The translations under genes and the position numbers were made by a program. From the NCBI GenBank assembly GCA_023663085.1, contig JAMPIB010000014.1:1-61494 (forward strand): a stretch of DNA of 61,494 bases. The letters are read 5' to 3'. Origin of the DNA: Ruminococcus sp. GTDB taxonomy: Bacteria; Bacillota; Clostridia; Lachnospirales; Lachnospiraceae. The notes beneath the pieces were generated by a model. That model made no database searches, was not told the DNA's origin, and worked only from the letters and a program-made list of their open reading frames with translations. Each line of letters opens with the position of its first letter. The stretch's first letter is position 1. Positions 7,525 through 16,105 of this stretch are shown here, piece by piece.

Positions 7525-9478
7525 TTTCCGAAACAACTTCCCTGCGGATTTCTTTTGTTCTTATTTCCTTACAGATCTGCTCGATAAAATCATCCAGAGA
7601 CTTCGCCCCCTCGTCTCCCGCGAAACGGCTTCTGACAGAAACTGTATTATCTTCCGCCTCTTTCTGCCCGACAACAAGCATATAAGGCAGTTTGGCCAGT
7701 CTCGCCTCGCGGATCTTAAAGCCTATCTTTTCAGAACGGTTATCCACTGTAACGTCTATATCGTTAGCCGCCAGTTTCTTTCTGACCTGCTCCGCATACT
7801 CTTCATATTTCTCGGAGATCGGCAGTACGCGCACCTGTTCAGGGCAAAGCCAGGTCGGGAATTTTCCCGCATACTTTTCAATCAGCCAGGCCAGCGTTCT
7901 TTCATAACAGCCAAGGGAAGTTCTGTGGATGATATAGGGCCGTATCTTCTCGCCGTTCTGGTCGATATAATACATATCAAAATTTTCCGCGATCGCACAG
8001 TCAAGCTGAATCGTGATCATCGTATCTTCTTTGCCGTATACATTCTTAGCCTGAATGTCAATCTTCGGGCCGTAGAACGCCGCTTCGCCATCCGCCTCTG
8101 TAAAGGGCACGCCTTTTTCTACCAGAACCTCTCTGATCTTACTCTGCGTAGACTCCCAATATTCATCATCACCCAGATATTTCTCTTTATTATCGGGATC
8201 CCATTTAGAAAGTCTGTAAGTTACTTCATCCTGCAATCCCAGTGTGGAAAGACAGTAATGCGCCAGATCCAGACAACTCTTCAATTCTTCCTGCGCCTGA
8301 TCGGGACGGATGACCAGATGACCCTCCGATATCGTAAACTGACGCACTCTTGTCAGTCCGTGCATCTCCCCGGAATCCTCGTTTCTAAACAAAGTCGAAG
8401 TCTCCCCGTAACGAATTGGCAGATCGCGGTAGGAATGCTGGCTGTTCTTATAACAATAATACTGGAACGGACAGGTCATCGGACGGAGTGCGAACACTTC
8501 CTTATCCTTCTCTTCATCCCCCAGCACGAACATGCCTTCTTTATAATGATCCCAGTGGCCGGATATCTTATACAGGTCGCTCTTGGCCATAAAAGGCGTC
8601 TTCGTGCGGACATAGCCCCACTCTTTATCCTCCAGGTCTTCTATCCAGCGCTGCAGTTTCATCACCATTTTCGTTCCCTTGGGAAGTAACAGCGGAAGTC
8701 CCTGCCCGATCACATCAACTGTCGTAAATAACTCCATTTCACGGCCCAGCTTGTTATGATCGCGCTTCTTGATATCCTCAAGATGCTCCAGATAAGCCGC
8801 CAGTTCCTCTTTTTTCTGGAACGCCGTACCGTAAATACGCTGTAACTGCGCTTTATTGGAATCGCCGCGCCAATAAGCCATGGAAGAAGATATCAATTTG
8901 AAGGCTTTAATGGGCTTCGTGCTCATCAGATGCGGGCCTGCGCACAGATCTACGAAACCGCCCTGATCGTAGAAAGAAATCTCTGCATCCTCCGGCAGAT
9001 CTTTTATCAGTTCTACCTTGTACGGCTCGCCTTTTTCTTCCATGAAGCGGATTGCTTCTTCTCTGGGCAGCGTGAATCGCTCCAGTTTATTCCCCTCTTT
9101 AATGATCTTCTTCATTTCCGCCTCGATATTATCCAGATCTTCTCTGGAAAAAGGAGCCGCGTCAAAATCATAATAAAAACCTTCGTCAATAGCCGGGCCG
9201 ATCGTCACCTTCGCCTCCGGGAACAGTCTCTTGACCGCCTCCGCCATAACATGGGACGTCGTATGTCTGATAACACGCAGTCCTTCCGGCGTTCCTGACG
9301 TCACAATATTCAGTTCGCAGTCTTCATCCAGCACTGTCCGCAGGTCTTCTATCTTACCATTCACTTCGCCCGCGCACGCCGCTCTGGCGAGTCCCTCCGA
9401 AATATCGGCCGCGATCTCATATATGCTCATCGGCTGCGCATATTCTTTCACGGAACCGTCTTTTAACGTTATTTTCAT
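7517..9478 (-). CDS. thrS: Threonyl-tRNA synthetase
   Basis: Class II aminoacyl-tRNA synthetase that charges tRNA-Thr and edits mischarged serine. Domain order is complete: N-terminal TGS domain (KITLKDGSVKEY), editing domain with HTTSHVMAEAVK and the late SAD motif (FVDLCAGPHL), catalytic core with motif 2 (ALRPMTCPFQYYCYKNS) and RYGETSTLFRNEDSGEM, motif 3 (GCYERTLAWLIEKY), and the anticodon-binding domain (VRVLPISEKYEEYA). The ATG at 9478 has AAAGG ten bases upstream; the in-frame ATG at 9487 touches that site and is less likely. There is no T-box leader: only 81 bases separate it from the preceding gene, and these contain tandem repeats. Confidence 0.98.
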   Translation of the reverse strand: MKITLKDGSVKEYAQPMSIYEIAADISEGLARAACAGEVNGKIEDLRTVLDEDCELNIVTSGTPEGLRVIRHTTSHVMAEAVKRLFPEAKVTIGPAIDEGFYYDFDAAPFSREDLDNIEAEMKKIIKEGNKLERFTLPREEAIRFMEEKGEPYKVELIKDLPEDAEISFYDQGGFVDLCAGPHLMSTKPIKAFKLISSSMAYWRGDSNKAQLQRIYGTAFQKKEELAAYLEHLEDIKKRDHNKLGREMELFTTVDVIGQGLPLLLPKGTKMVMKLQRWIEDLEDKEWGYVRTKTPFMAKSDLYKISGHWDHYKEGMFVLGDEEKDKEVFALRPMTCPFQYYCYKNSQHSYRDLPIRYGETSTLFRNEDSGEMHGLTRVRQFTISEGHLVIRPDQAQEELKSCLDLAHYCLSTLGLQDEVTYRLSKWDPDNKEKYLGDDEYWESTQSKIREVLVEKGVPFTEADGEAAFYGPKIDIQAKNVYGKEDTMITIQLDCAIAENFDMYYIDQNGEKIRPYIIHRTSLGCYERTLAWLIEKYAGKFPTWLCPEQVRVLPISEKYEEYAEQVRKKLAANDIDVTVDNRSEKIGFKIREARLAKLPYMLVVGQKEAEDNTVSVRSRFAGDEGAKSLDDFIEQICKEIRTKEIRREVVSENE

Positions 9479-9502
9479 GCTGACCATACCTTTCTTAAAT
9501 TT

Positions 9503-9569
9503 TATCTTCTTAATTTTATCTTCTTGAATCTTATCTTCTTGATCTTATCTTCTTAAATCTTATCTTCTT
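9503..9569 (-). repeat. Five-unit tandem repeat between 9560 gene and thrS
   Basis: The plus strand shows TATCTTCTT at 9503, 9517, 9532, 9546 and 9561, spaced 14 or 15 bases, with AT-rich linkers. The last unit overlaps the C-terminal Lys/Arg codons of the upstream gene. On the transcribed strand the unit reads AAGAAGATA, purine-rich and resembling a weak ribosome binding site. Confidence 0.85.
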
Positions 9570-9925
9570 ATTTTTTTCTTTTTATTTTCTAACTTCTTTC
9601 TAACTTTCCGTGAATTTTTTTCTTTCTCCGTACCGGATATGTCTGATTTACATAACTTTTCTGTTTCTTCATCCGCATCACCGGTCCATCCGCCGTTGCC
9701 GTTATTACAGCCGCTGCCATTACCGTTATTACTTGCAATGCTGATATTGATGCCGTGCGTAAGCGGGGCGTTGATCAGTCCGATGGCAATCCCTGTCAAT
9801 AACAGGACTGCTCCGATCAGCCAGCCGACTTTTTTCTCCAATGTAATTTCTCCCTGAAACATCTTCACAGCGTTTTCCTTTATTTCTGCCATGACCCTTT
9901 TTACAACCGCTATCGTCGCTATCAT
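9560..9925 (-). CDS. Small single-span membrane protein with basic tail, unknown
   Basis: About 121 residues. An amphipathic N-terminus (MIATIAVVKRVMAEIKENAV) and a hydrophobic helix (VGWLIGAVLLLTGIAIGLI) are followed by a Gly/Asn-rich, cysteine-containing stretch and a very basic Lys/Arg tail. No family is recognised. ATG at 9925 is chosen because GGATGGGGTGG lies just upstream; the frame extends to 9973 without a good site. The basic end is written by low-complexity A/G-rich DNA that runs into the tandem repeat before thrS, so the tail length may vary between strains. Confidence 0.6.
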   Translation of the reverse strand: MIATIAVVKRVMAEIKENAVKMFQGEITLEKKVGWLIGAVLLLTGIAIGLINAPLTHGINISIASNNGNGSGCNNGNGGWTGDADEETEKLCKSDISGTEKEKNSRKVRKKLENKKKKIRR

Positions 9926-9959
9926 AATACCACCCCATCCTTTCGTTTGTGTCCTGTTT

Positions 9960-10445
9960 TTAAAAAAGGACATCTTCTATAATTTCCGCTGCACAGGCTA
10001 TGATCCTGCCGCAGGGCCTGCTTGCATAAAACTCCGGCGTCCTCACGGAAGGTCTGGCGCTTTCCTCCATACCTTCGATACCGAGCAGTTCCCTGCATAT
10101 AATTGTATTCTGCTTTTCTTTAAAACGGGCGCTCATATGGCGCACCAATGCGTAAATATGCTCTTTGGCCTCTTCGTTATCCGGATCGTCATTTCCTTCT
10201 TTTAATCCCGCTAAAAGCGCCATCGCAGAGACTGTTCCGCATATCTCTCTCATACGGCCCACACCGCCGCCCATAGCGCCGGACATTTTAAGCGCCGTAC
10301 TAAAGTCCATGCCGAACAGATCGGCATAAGCCGCAAAAACCGACTGCGCACAGTTATATCCGCTCTCAAATAACGAAACCGCATAAGCCACACGGGACTC
10401 TCCCGGCGGCGGTACCGGTATCGGCTTTTTTTCCATGATATCCAT
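9960..10445 (-). CDS. C-GCAxxG-C-C family protein
   Basis: A 161-residue protein of the family named for its cysteine pattern. Visible are SGYNCAQSVFAAY (first Cys), GAMGGGVGRMREICGTVSAMALLAG (Gly-rich motif and second Cys), a C in NTIICRELLG and SRPCGRIIACAAE near the end. The conserved cysteines suggest a redox or metal-cluster role, but the family has no established reaction. It has no signal peptide. AGGAGG precedes the ATG at 10445. Its stop lies 34 bases before the start of the small membrane protein gene. Confidence 0.87.
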   Translation of the reverse strand: MDIMEKKPIPVPPPGESRVAYAVSLFESGYNCAQSVFAAYADLFGMDFSTALKMSGAMGGGVGRMREICGTVSAMALLAGLKEGNDDPDNEEAKEHIYALVRHMSARFKEKQNTIICRELLGIEGMEESARPSVRTPEFYASRPCGRIIACAAEIIEDVLF

Positions 10446-10493
10446 CGCGGCAGACCTCCTGTCCGATCAACGCGTCTGTAACAGACAGCGTTC

Positions 10494-11219
10494 TTAATAT
10501 CCGAACTCCTGTACCCAATACCACTTTCCGTCCACTTCATAGACTGCGATCCCTATCGTAGTAAAGCCGGAATAAAGAATATTGTCCTTATGCTCCGTAG
10601 AATCCAGCCATGCTTTCATAACACTGTCCGCACTCTGATATCCTCTCGCCAGATTCTCTCCGTATACGATATCCTCATTGACACTCCACCATTCGCTGCC
10701 ATCGGGTCTTGTATGGGAAAATGTCGTATAAATCTCCTCTGCTCTGATACCCGCAGCATCCGCCAGTTCCTCGTTCCAGACAAGCTCGCCAAGCCCGATC
10801 TCTTTTCTGGCCTGATTGACCTGCTCCCAGGCTTTGTTCAGTTCAGCCGCCAGTTCTATTTCCAGTGCGCTTATCGTATTGCCGGATACCGTCTTTTTCT
10901 CCTGTAATACTTCACTGGATGCGGATGTATTCTCTGATGCTGTCCCACTTCCTGTCTGATCTGTCGAAGCCTGCTCCGTCTGTCCCTGCGTGGTTTCATT
11001 TTGTCGGAACGCCGACAAAACGGCCTGTCCGTTTTCTTCCGCTAAAAAGAGATCAGACACGGGCATCTGCAAAGCCGCCATCTGTGTCTGCTCTGTACAT
11101 GCCTCTCCCGCTCCGATCCCGGCAAACATGCAGGAAAATCCAAGAAGCAGCACCGGGAACGCTCTATTCAGTTTTCTTTTTGTTTCTTTTATTACTTTTA
11201 CTTGTTTTTTCCGCAGCAT
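10494..11219 (-). CDS. Secreted CAP-domain (SCP/PR1-like) protein
   Basis: A 241-residue exported protein. A basic start is followed by a hydrophobic segment ([21 protein letters not shown]), then a Gln/Thr/Ser-rich linker (about 55-110), then a C-terminal CAP domain from [18 protein letters not shown] to the end. CAP hallmarks are [33 protein letters not shown] and [19 protein letters not shown]; the His residues and Glu form the usual CAP cavity. Bacterial members are extracellular with uncertain function, and some are linked to spore or biofilm surfaces. It overlaps the upstream SEC-C gene by 22 bases. Confidence 0.88.
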   Translation of the reverse strand: MLRKKQVKVIKETKRKLNRAFPVLLLGFSCMFAGIGAGEACTEQTQMAALQMPVSDLFLAEENGQAVLSAFRQNETTQGQTEQASTDQTGSGTASENTSASSEVLQEKKTVSGNTISALEIELAAELNKAWEQVNQARKEIGLGELVWNEELADAAGIRAEEIYTTFSHTRPDGSEWWSVNEDIVYGENLARGYQSADSVMKAWLDSTEHKDNILYSGFTTIGIAVYEVDGKWYWVQEFGY

Positions 11220-11704
11220 TTTTTATACTTCTTACCACTTCCACACGGACACGGATCATTCGGGTATACCTTCGGTTCCTTGTGGATCGTAGTAGACTCC
11301 TTCTGTTCCTTGTAAAGACTCTTCCTGGTCTCCTCGTCAAAGATATCGTTCCACTCTTCCAACTCGTACAGCCAGTCAGCGCCTGCCGCTACCATATTTT
11401 TATAAAGAAGCGCGTTTTCAAAACCAAGATTTACTCGGGTGTCTTCTTCCATCTCTTCAATGGGATTCGCTTCTTTTAAACTGTCGTTGATCCCGTCCAG
11501 AAATCCTGTCATCGTCATAATATCAACATTATATTTTTCAGCCAGTTCCTTAACGGTTCCCTCGACTACTTCATCCGGCTTTTTCAAAAGCTCTCTGTAG
11601 ATTTCCTTTTCTTTCAGAAAATAGGCTGACCACAGTCTCTGCAAGTCTCCTTTGTTCGCTGTTTCGGAATACGCCATGTCGCGCCACTGTTTTAATAATG
11701 CCAT
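11198..11704 (-). CDS. SEC-C zinc-binding motif protein
   Basis: A cytosolic protein of 168 residues, mostly acidic and helical, ending in the SEC-C motif [19 protein letters not shown], which binds zinc in SecA and many stand-alone proteins. The first 145 residues ([20 protein letters not shown] and so on) match no named enzyme domain I can identify. A role in chaperoning or ribosome/SecA contact is only a guess from the motif. It has its own upstream region with a possible -10 TATACT (11771-11766) and is followed by the overlapping CAP gene. Confidence 0.82.
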   Translation of the reverse strand: MALLKQWRDMAYSETANKGDLQRLWSAYFLKEKEIYRELLKKPDEVVEGTVKELAEKYNVDIMTMTGFLDGINDSLKEANPIEEMEEDTRVNLGFENALLYKNMVAAGADWLYELEEWNDIFDEETRKSLYKEQKESTTIHKEPKVYPNDPCPCGSGKKYKKCCGKNK

Positions 11705-12065
11705 CTTATTAGACCACCTTTATCCAGTATTCATAACTCAAGATATCCGATAGATATCGTTGTTAGTATACAACATTTTGCGGAAAAAGTAAATTTTTAT
11801 TTTTATGAATATTCTTTTGTATATCTTTGTATATCTTTTGGAAAAAATTTTTCAAAAATATGTATAAAGTCCGTAAGACAGGCAATAATGATATTAGTCA
11901 AAAGATAAGGAAATACTTATCCTCCCCTAAAAGAAGGCCCCCGAAACTGCAACGATGTAGTTTCGGGGGTTTTCGCTGTGTTAAACTCTTATGCCGCCGC
12001 CTGTCCCTTTTGATCATAGCCACAAATCGCTCTGCATCAACAATGCCTGATCTTTCGACCAAACA
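11705..12065. other. Intergenic region of 361 bases
   Basis: This holds a possible promoter for the SEC-C gene (minus strand TTTACT, 17 bases, TATACT near 11766-11794) and the terminator hairpin at 11938-11969. The rest is AT-rich and shows no convincing gene; a plus-strand frame at 11827-12069 runs straight through the terminator and has no family resemblance. Confidence 0.5.
11938..11969 (-). terminator. Strong hairpin terminator
   Basis: Perfect 11-base-pair stem CCCCCGAAACT/AGTTTCGGGGG with a 10-base loop. The only gene ending toward it is the minus-strand membrane protein gene at 12066. The minus-strand tail is CCTTCTTTT, while the plus-strand tail is TTTT, so it may act both ways. Confidence 0.7.
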
Positions 12066-13091
12066 TTAGCTATGCGGAAATCTGTCATCAAAAGAAACCG
12101 CCAGATCATGCAGGACATCTCCTATATCAGAAGCGCGTTTACAATCCCATTCATCAAATTCCTGCGGCAGCGTTTCGACCCTCTTATATGCCACGCTCAT
12201 AATTTCCAATACTTCTTTCGCATTTTTTGACATGCCATATTTAATAGATTCTTCCAATCCTTCCCACGCAATATCTATGGCTTCAATATAATAATCAGCC
12301 GCTTCACTCTGTTTTCCCAACCTCGCACATAGATCTCCCAACTCTATATATTTATCCGCTTCTTCTTTCAGAAGTTCCGGATTAGGATATTCATTATTCA
12401 GTTTCTTTATTTCTCCAATACATAATTTAAAAGAATCAACTGCCAAATCTTTTATAAATTTTGAATCCATCGCGGCAAGACAGTAAATATTATATATCTC
12501 GTCTATCCGATTTCTCCCGTTTATATATCCATCTCCAAATTCTCCCAACGACAGAATGTCCCATTTTTTCATCCACTCGGTAATTTCATTTACAAACACC
12601 GCCGTAATTTTATCAGGATCACTTCCCTGCACATGTGTATACTCTGGCAATGATTTTAAAAATTGATCATTCTCCAATACCAGACTCTTTAAATTTTTTT
12701 CCAGCACTTCAACTTCCTCACTATCACTATTTTCTGCCAATGCGCCTGTACTTAACACAGTAATTTCTTTTCTTTGTCTCATTATTCCCAGACTCCATAC
12801 GATATCTATAATAAATAGTCCTGCGACCATCACAATATATATAATTCTTTTCCAGCGCAGTTTTTTTGTTTTATTAACTGCAATGCCTAAAATTATAGTA
12901 ATAGTAACACTTAAAATAGCAATACCAATCTGAATACTGCCTATATAATCTTTTTCCATAAAAAGCAAAACAATTACCCATAAAATTTCCAAAACAGGCA
13001 AGGCAATCAAAAGAATCTGCTTCGCTATTTTCAACATCATTTTTCTATAACCGTTCTTCAAACTGCCCCACCTCACTTTCTGTAAAAACAT
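12066..13091 (-). CDS. Membrane protein with helical C-terminal domain, unknown
   Basis: Up to 341 residues. Three hydrophobic segments in the first 110 residues (ILLIALPVLEILWVIVLLF, IGIAILSVTITIILGIAV, IIYIVMVAGLFIIDIVWSL) are followed by a soluble helical domain in which YIELGDLCARLGKQSEAADYYIEAI resembles a single TPR-like repeat. No family is recognised. The ATG at 13091 has no clear ribosome binding site; a TTG at 13061 preceded by GAGGTGGGG is an equally good start. Base composition is clearly more AT-rich than the flanking metabolic genes, suggesting acquisition by transfer. Confidence 0.65.
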   Translation of the reverse strand: MFLQKVRWGSLKNGYRKMMLKIAKQILLIALPVLEILWVIVLLFMEKDYIGSIQIGIAILSVTITIILGIAVNKTKKLRWKRIIYIVMVAGLFIIDIVWSLGIMRQRKEITVLSTGALAENSDSEEVEVLEKNLKSLVLENDQFLKSLPEYTHVQGSDPDKITAVFVNEITEWMKKWDILSLGEFGDGYINGRNRIDEIYNIYCLAAMDSKFIKDLAVDSFKLCIGEIKKLNNEYPNPELLKEEADKYIELGDLCARLGKQSEAADYYIEAIDIAWEGLEESIKYGMSKNAKEVLEIMSVAYKRVETLPQEFDEWDCKRASDIGDVLHDLAVSFDDRFPHS

Positions 13092-13114
13092 TCTTTATTT
13101 AGTCACTTTTTCCC

Positions 13115-13141
13115 AAAAAAAGGTGCCTTTCCAGGCACCTT
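13115..13141 (-). terminator. Terminator of the 13192 winged-helix gene
   Basis: Minus strand AAGGTGCCT/AGGCACCTT stem with a 4-base loop followed by seven T residues. It separates the winged-helix gene from the membrane protein gene. Confidence 0.88.
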
Positions 13142-13191
13142 CACATATATAATAACTATATAGGGTCATTCTGGTACTGGCTCAATATTCT

Positions 13192-14208
13192 CTATTCCAT
13201 GTCATTATTCTTCTCCTGTTTTCTAATCTTCTCAAAAAAATGTTCTGAAAGAGTTCTAAACTTCTCGGCTAAATACACCGCTAAATGTATATCCAGCTTT
13301 TCTTCCACCCAAACTTCTATCAGCTTATCTTTAGGCCATTGATGAAGCATTGCATGCAAAACATCAGCCTTTATTTTATCCGTAACATTTTCAAATTCTG
13401 ATTCCATATTTTGAAATTGATAGGATGATTTTTTCATACTGTATTTTTCTTCAGAAATACTCATAAACAAATCATCTAACATATGGCTCACACCAATGTA
13501 ATCCTGCTGTGACCATTGATTCAACGTCAGCCATGATGTTGCATTATGATTAACATATCTTTCACAAATACCGGAGATCAGTTTCTGCTGTATATCCTTA
13601 TTCACAACACCCAGTTCGAGTAATTTCACCGCTTTGGTCATATCACGCTGATAAAACTGACCAAAAGCTTTCAACAGTTCATATCCCAGTGCATTACCCG
13701 TATCTTCATCATTTTCTGGTTCTGCATATTCTTTCTCTGACAATTCCACCAGCTTATCTGGCCAGACTTCAGGATTTTTATCTTTAAATAAGGACAGAAG
13801 ATGAAGCATATTATGAACCTCTTCGGTATCTTGTCCACTTACAATCAGAGAAGGAAGAATTATGGTTTCCACATATTCTGTCCCCTCTTTCGTGAGTGTA
13901 TAAAATTTGAACTTGCCTGCTTTGATTTCCCGAATTGTTTTAACAGGGCCTTCGTTCATTTTTTTTATAACTGCATTTAATCCACTGGCAGACACCGAAA
14001 GACGATTCGCTAATTCTGCATGAAGAATCCTGTCGCTTTCATAAATTTCCAAAAGCACCGAATCACGATACTTCTGTTTAATCTGCATAACAAAAGCAAC
14101 TGCTTTACTTTCATATGCTTCATCCGCCTTATCCCACTCATTCATAGGGGGAAGAATAAATTCGGATACTTTATTATCCTGGTCATAATTTAGTCTGCGT
14201 TCTTCCAT
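13192..14208 (-). CDS. Winged-helix DNA-binding protein, unknown role
   Basis: A 338-residue cytosolic protein. Residues about 45-115 look like a MarR/winged-helix domain: SVLLEIYESDRILHAELANRLSVSASGLNAVIKKM (helix-turn-helix), then a wing, KAGKFKFYTLTKEG. The remaining 220 residues are helical and acidic, with no recognised domain; they may form a sensor or oligomerisation part. A good ribosome binding site (GAAGGTGACACA) precedes the ATG. The AT-rich upstream region contains five GTTCAT/ATGAAC half sites, consistent with autoregulation. It may be regulator of the neighbouring membrane protein, but that is inference. Confidence 0.6.
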   Translation of the reverse strand: MEERRLNYDQDNKVSEFILPPMNEWDKADEAYESKAVAFVMQIKQKYRDSVLLEIYESDRILHAELANRLSVSASGLNAVIKKMNEGPVKTIREIKAGKFKFYTLTKEGTEYVETIILPSLIVSGQDTEEVHNMLHLLSLFKDKNPEVWPDKLVELSEKEYAEPENDEDTGNALGYELLKAFGQFYQRDMTKAVKLLELGVVNKDIQQKLISGICERYVNHNATSWLTLNQWSQQDYIGVSHMLDDLFMSISEEKYSMKKSSYQFQNMESEFENVTDKIKADVLHAMLHQWPKDKLIEVWVEEKLDIHLAVYLAEKFRTLSEHFFEKIRKQEKNNDME

Positions 14209-14453
14209 TGTGTCACCTTCTCATTTTCCAGTATATCGCTATTAGTTCATTTTTTCAACACTTATGAACAATATATTTTATTTTTTTTATAGACTTTATT
14301 ATTTTCGGCAAAAAATGCGTATTTTATGGCAAAATTTGCACTTTATAGATAGCGATACATATTATGAACTGTATCACCATATCATGCTTCTGTTTTCTTC
14401 CTTTTTCTATATTGACAGTTCATTTTAAATTCAAATTACAGACAAAAACAAAA
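14209..14453. promoter_or_regulatory. AT-rich intergenic region with repeated GTTCAT half sites
   Basis: GTTCAT or its complement occurs at 14245-14250, 14264-14269, 14364-14369, 14418-14423 and 14501-14506. The first pair forms an inverted repeat separated by 13 bases directly upstream of the winged-helix gene. I see no gene here. Operator function is a guess from spacing and position. Confidence 0.35.
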
Positions 14454-14492
14454 AGAAACCTTTGATACAGCAAAAGCTTCTCAAAGGTTTCT
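14454..14492 (-). terminator. Terminator of the MATE transporter gene
   Basis: Stem AGAAACCTTTGA/TCAAAGGTTTCT of 12 base pairs; on the minus strand it is followed by TTTTTGTTTTT. It lies 37 bases beyond the MATE stop. Confidence 0.88.
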
Positions 14493-14528
14493 ATTGCAAA
14501 ATGAACTATCTTTTCTTTCCTCTCTCTT

Positions 14529-15908
14529 CTACACCGCCTTATCCTTCCACGATCCCTTCTTGTAAAAGATAAAGGTGATAAGCGCCCCGATCAGCCATGA
14601 AGCCAGCAGGGAAATAAAGATACACTCCTGTCTTCCGTTCGGCAGTTCGGGCGTTCGTGTAAGAAACGAAATGCCATACGCGATCGGCACACGGATAAAT
14701 ATCGTCGTAGCGATGGAAATCCACATCGGCGTCATCGTATCGCCCGCGCCGCGCATCACGCCGGATAAACTCTGCGTCACCGCCATCGCGATATAGCCTA
14801 CCGCCAGTATCCCCATCATATCCCGGCTCAGTTCCACCAGCTCCGGCGTTCCGGTGAAGATTCCCATAAGCGCCTTGCCAAAGATCAGTATCAACGCCGT
14901 GATCACGGTCGAAGTCACAACTGCGATAAGCGTTCCCTGTTTAGCGCCCTTATCTACTCTGTCAAGGCGCCTGGCGCCGACATTCTGGCCCGCATAGGTC
15001 GTCATGGCCGTTCCGAAGGAAAAGTTCGGCATCATGGCAAATCCATCCACACGCATGACAATAACATTGGCCGCGATAAACATTTCTCCGAAGCTGTTCG
15101 TCAGCGACTGCACCACGATCATGGCCATGGAAAAAATAGCCTGCGTGATACCGGAGGGCAGTCCCAGACGGATAACTTTCGGATATACATCCCTTTCCAG
15201 TTTCATATAACCCACATTCAGATCGAACAGGTCTTTCATTTTTAACAGCCGCAGAAAACATAGCAGCGCTGATACCGCCTGTGCGATCACCGTCGCCAGC
15301 GCCACGCCGTTTACACCCATCCCCAGCCTGGCTACGAAAAGCAGATCCAGCACGATATTGATCGCTGTAGAGACCAGCAGATAAACGAGCGCTGATACCG
15401 AATCGCCGAGTCCGCGCAATATTCCGCCCAGAATATTATAATATGCCAGCCCTACTGAACCGATGAACAGGATCAGCAGATACGAATGGCACCAGTCTAT
15501 GATAGATTCCGGCGTATCCAGAAGTTCTAACAGCGGCCTTGCCACGAGCGAGGCCACCACCATGACAAAAAGTGTGGCGATCGCCGTCAGCGTGATACAG
15601 TTCCCGATAGTCACCGATAATTTTTCCCGCTCTTTGGCGCCGAAATACTGCGATACCATGATACCGGCGCCCACACTGATCCCCACGAACAGGACGATCA
15701 GCAGATTTAAGATAGGCCCCGCACTCCCGACCGCGGCTAACGCGTTATCGCCTACATAATTTCCGACCACCACGCTGTCTACGGTGTTATAAAGCTGCTG
15801 CGCGATATTTCCCACCAGCATCGGCACCGCGAATAATACAATTTTCCTCCAGGGCGAGCCTTCGGTCATATCCACCGGCTCGACAAATTTTTTTAACCAT
15901 TCTCTCAT
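14529..15908 (-). CDS. MATE family multidrug/metabolite efflux transporter
   Basis: A 12-helix cation-coupled antiporter of 459 residues, the normal MATE length. It begins MREWLKKFVEPVDMTEGSPW and continues with VPMLVGNIAQQLYNTVDSVVVG, the typical first helix. A second matching half starts near LGLPSGITQAIF, and SGVMRGAGDTMTPMW and a late GQNVGARR are typical MATE sequence. The substrate is unknown. The chosen ATG at 15908 has AGGGAGG upstream; the frame extends to 16097 but that part has no membrane-protein character. A nearby ATG two codons earlier is out of frame. It is monocistronic, with terminators on both sides. Confidence 0.93.
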   Translation of the reverse strand: MREWLKKFVEPVDMTEGSPWRKIVLFAVPMLVGNIAQQLYNTVDSVVVGNYVGDNALAAVGSAGPILNLLIVLFVGISVGAGIMVSQYFGAKEREKLSVTIGNCITLTAIATLFVMVVASLVARPLLELLDTPESIIDWCHSYLLILFIGSVGLAYYNILGGILRGLGDSVSALVYLLVSTAINIVLDLLFVARLGMGVNGVALATVIAQAVSALLCFLRLLKMKDLFDLNVGYMKLERDVYPKVIRLGLPSGITQAIFSMAMIVVQSLTNSFGEMFIAANVIVMRVDGFAMMPNFSFGTAMTTYAGQNVGARRLDRVDKGAKQGTLIAVVTSTVITALILIFGKALMGIFTGTPELVELSRDMMGILAVGYIAMAVTQSLSGVMRGAGDTMTPMWISIATTIFIRVPIAYGISFLTRTPELPNGRQECIFISLLASWLIGALITFIFYKKGSWKDKAV

Positions 15909-15985
15909 GACATTATGCCTCCCTAGGATATATATTATATAGAGCATCAGACAAAAGCAAGCGGAATCTTTATGAACGACAAAAT

Positions 15986-16030
15986 AAAGAGCAGCCGGCA
16001 GGGCGCCAACGCCCGAACCTGCTGCTCTTT
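15986..16030 (-). terminator. Terminator after fucO
   Basis: GC-rich hairpin AAAGAGCAGC/GCTGCTCTTT with an internal stem, ending in TTTATTTTG on the minus strand. It lies between the fucO stop and the MATE start. The plus-strand side also carries a T run. Confidence 0.8.
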
Positions 16031-16105
16031 TTCTTATGCCACATAAATCCTCTATGCCAGAACAGTTTCCTGTGGCGGCATACGATGAAAAATACACACA
16101 GACAA

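Noticed and set aside
7385-8689. 434-residue plus-strand open frame opposite thrS
   Set aside because: It is antisense to a strongly conserved gene, has no ribosome binding site and resembles no family. It is a reading-frame shadow of thrS.
9479-9560. T-box riboswitch upstream of thrS
   Set aside because: Only about 80 bases separate thrS from the preceding gene. They hold tandem repeats and no T-box sequence or terminator.
9503-9569. CRISPR array
   Set aside because: Units are 14-15 bases with no unique spacers. The same applies to 18367-18441 and to the coding repeat at 57065-57379. No cas genes are present.
11827-12069. 80-residue plus-strand open frame
   Set aside because: It runs through a strong terminator hairpin, has no ribosome binding site and matches nothing known.
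15909-16097. 63-residue N-terminal extension of the MATE protein
   Set aside because: It crosses the fucO terminator, lacks membrane-protein character and is followed by a well-placed start at 15908.
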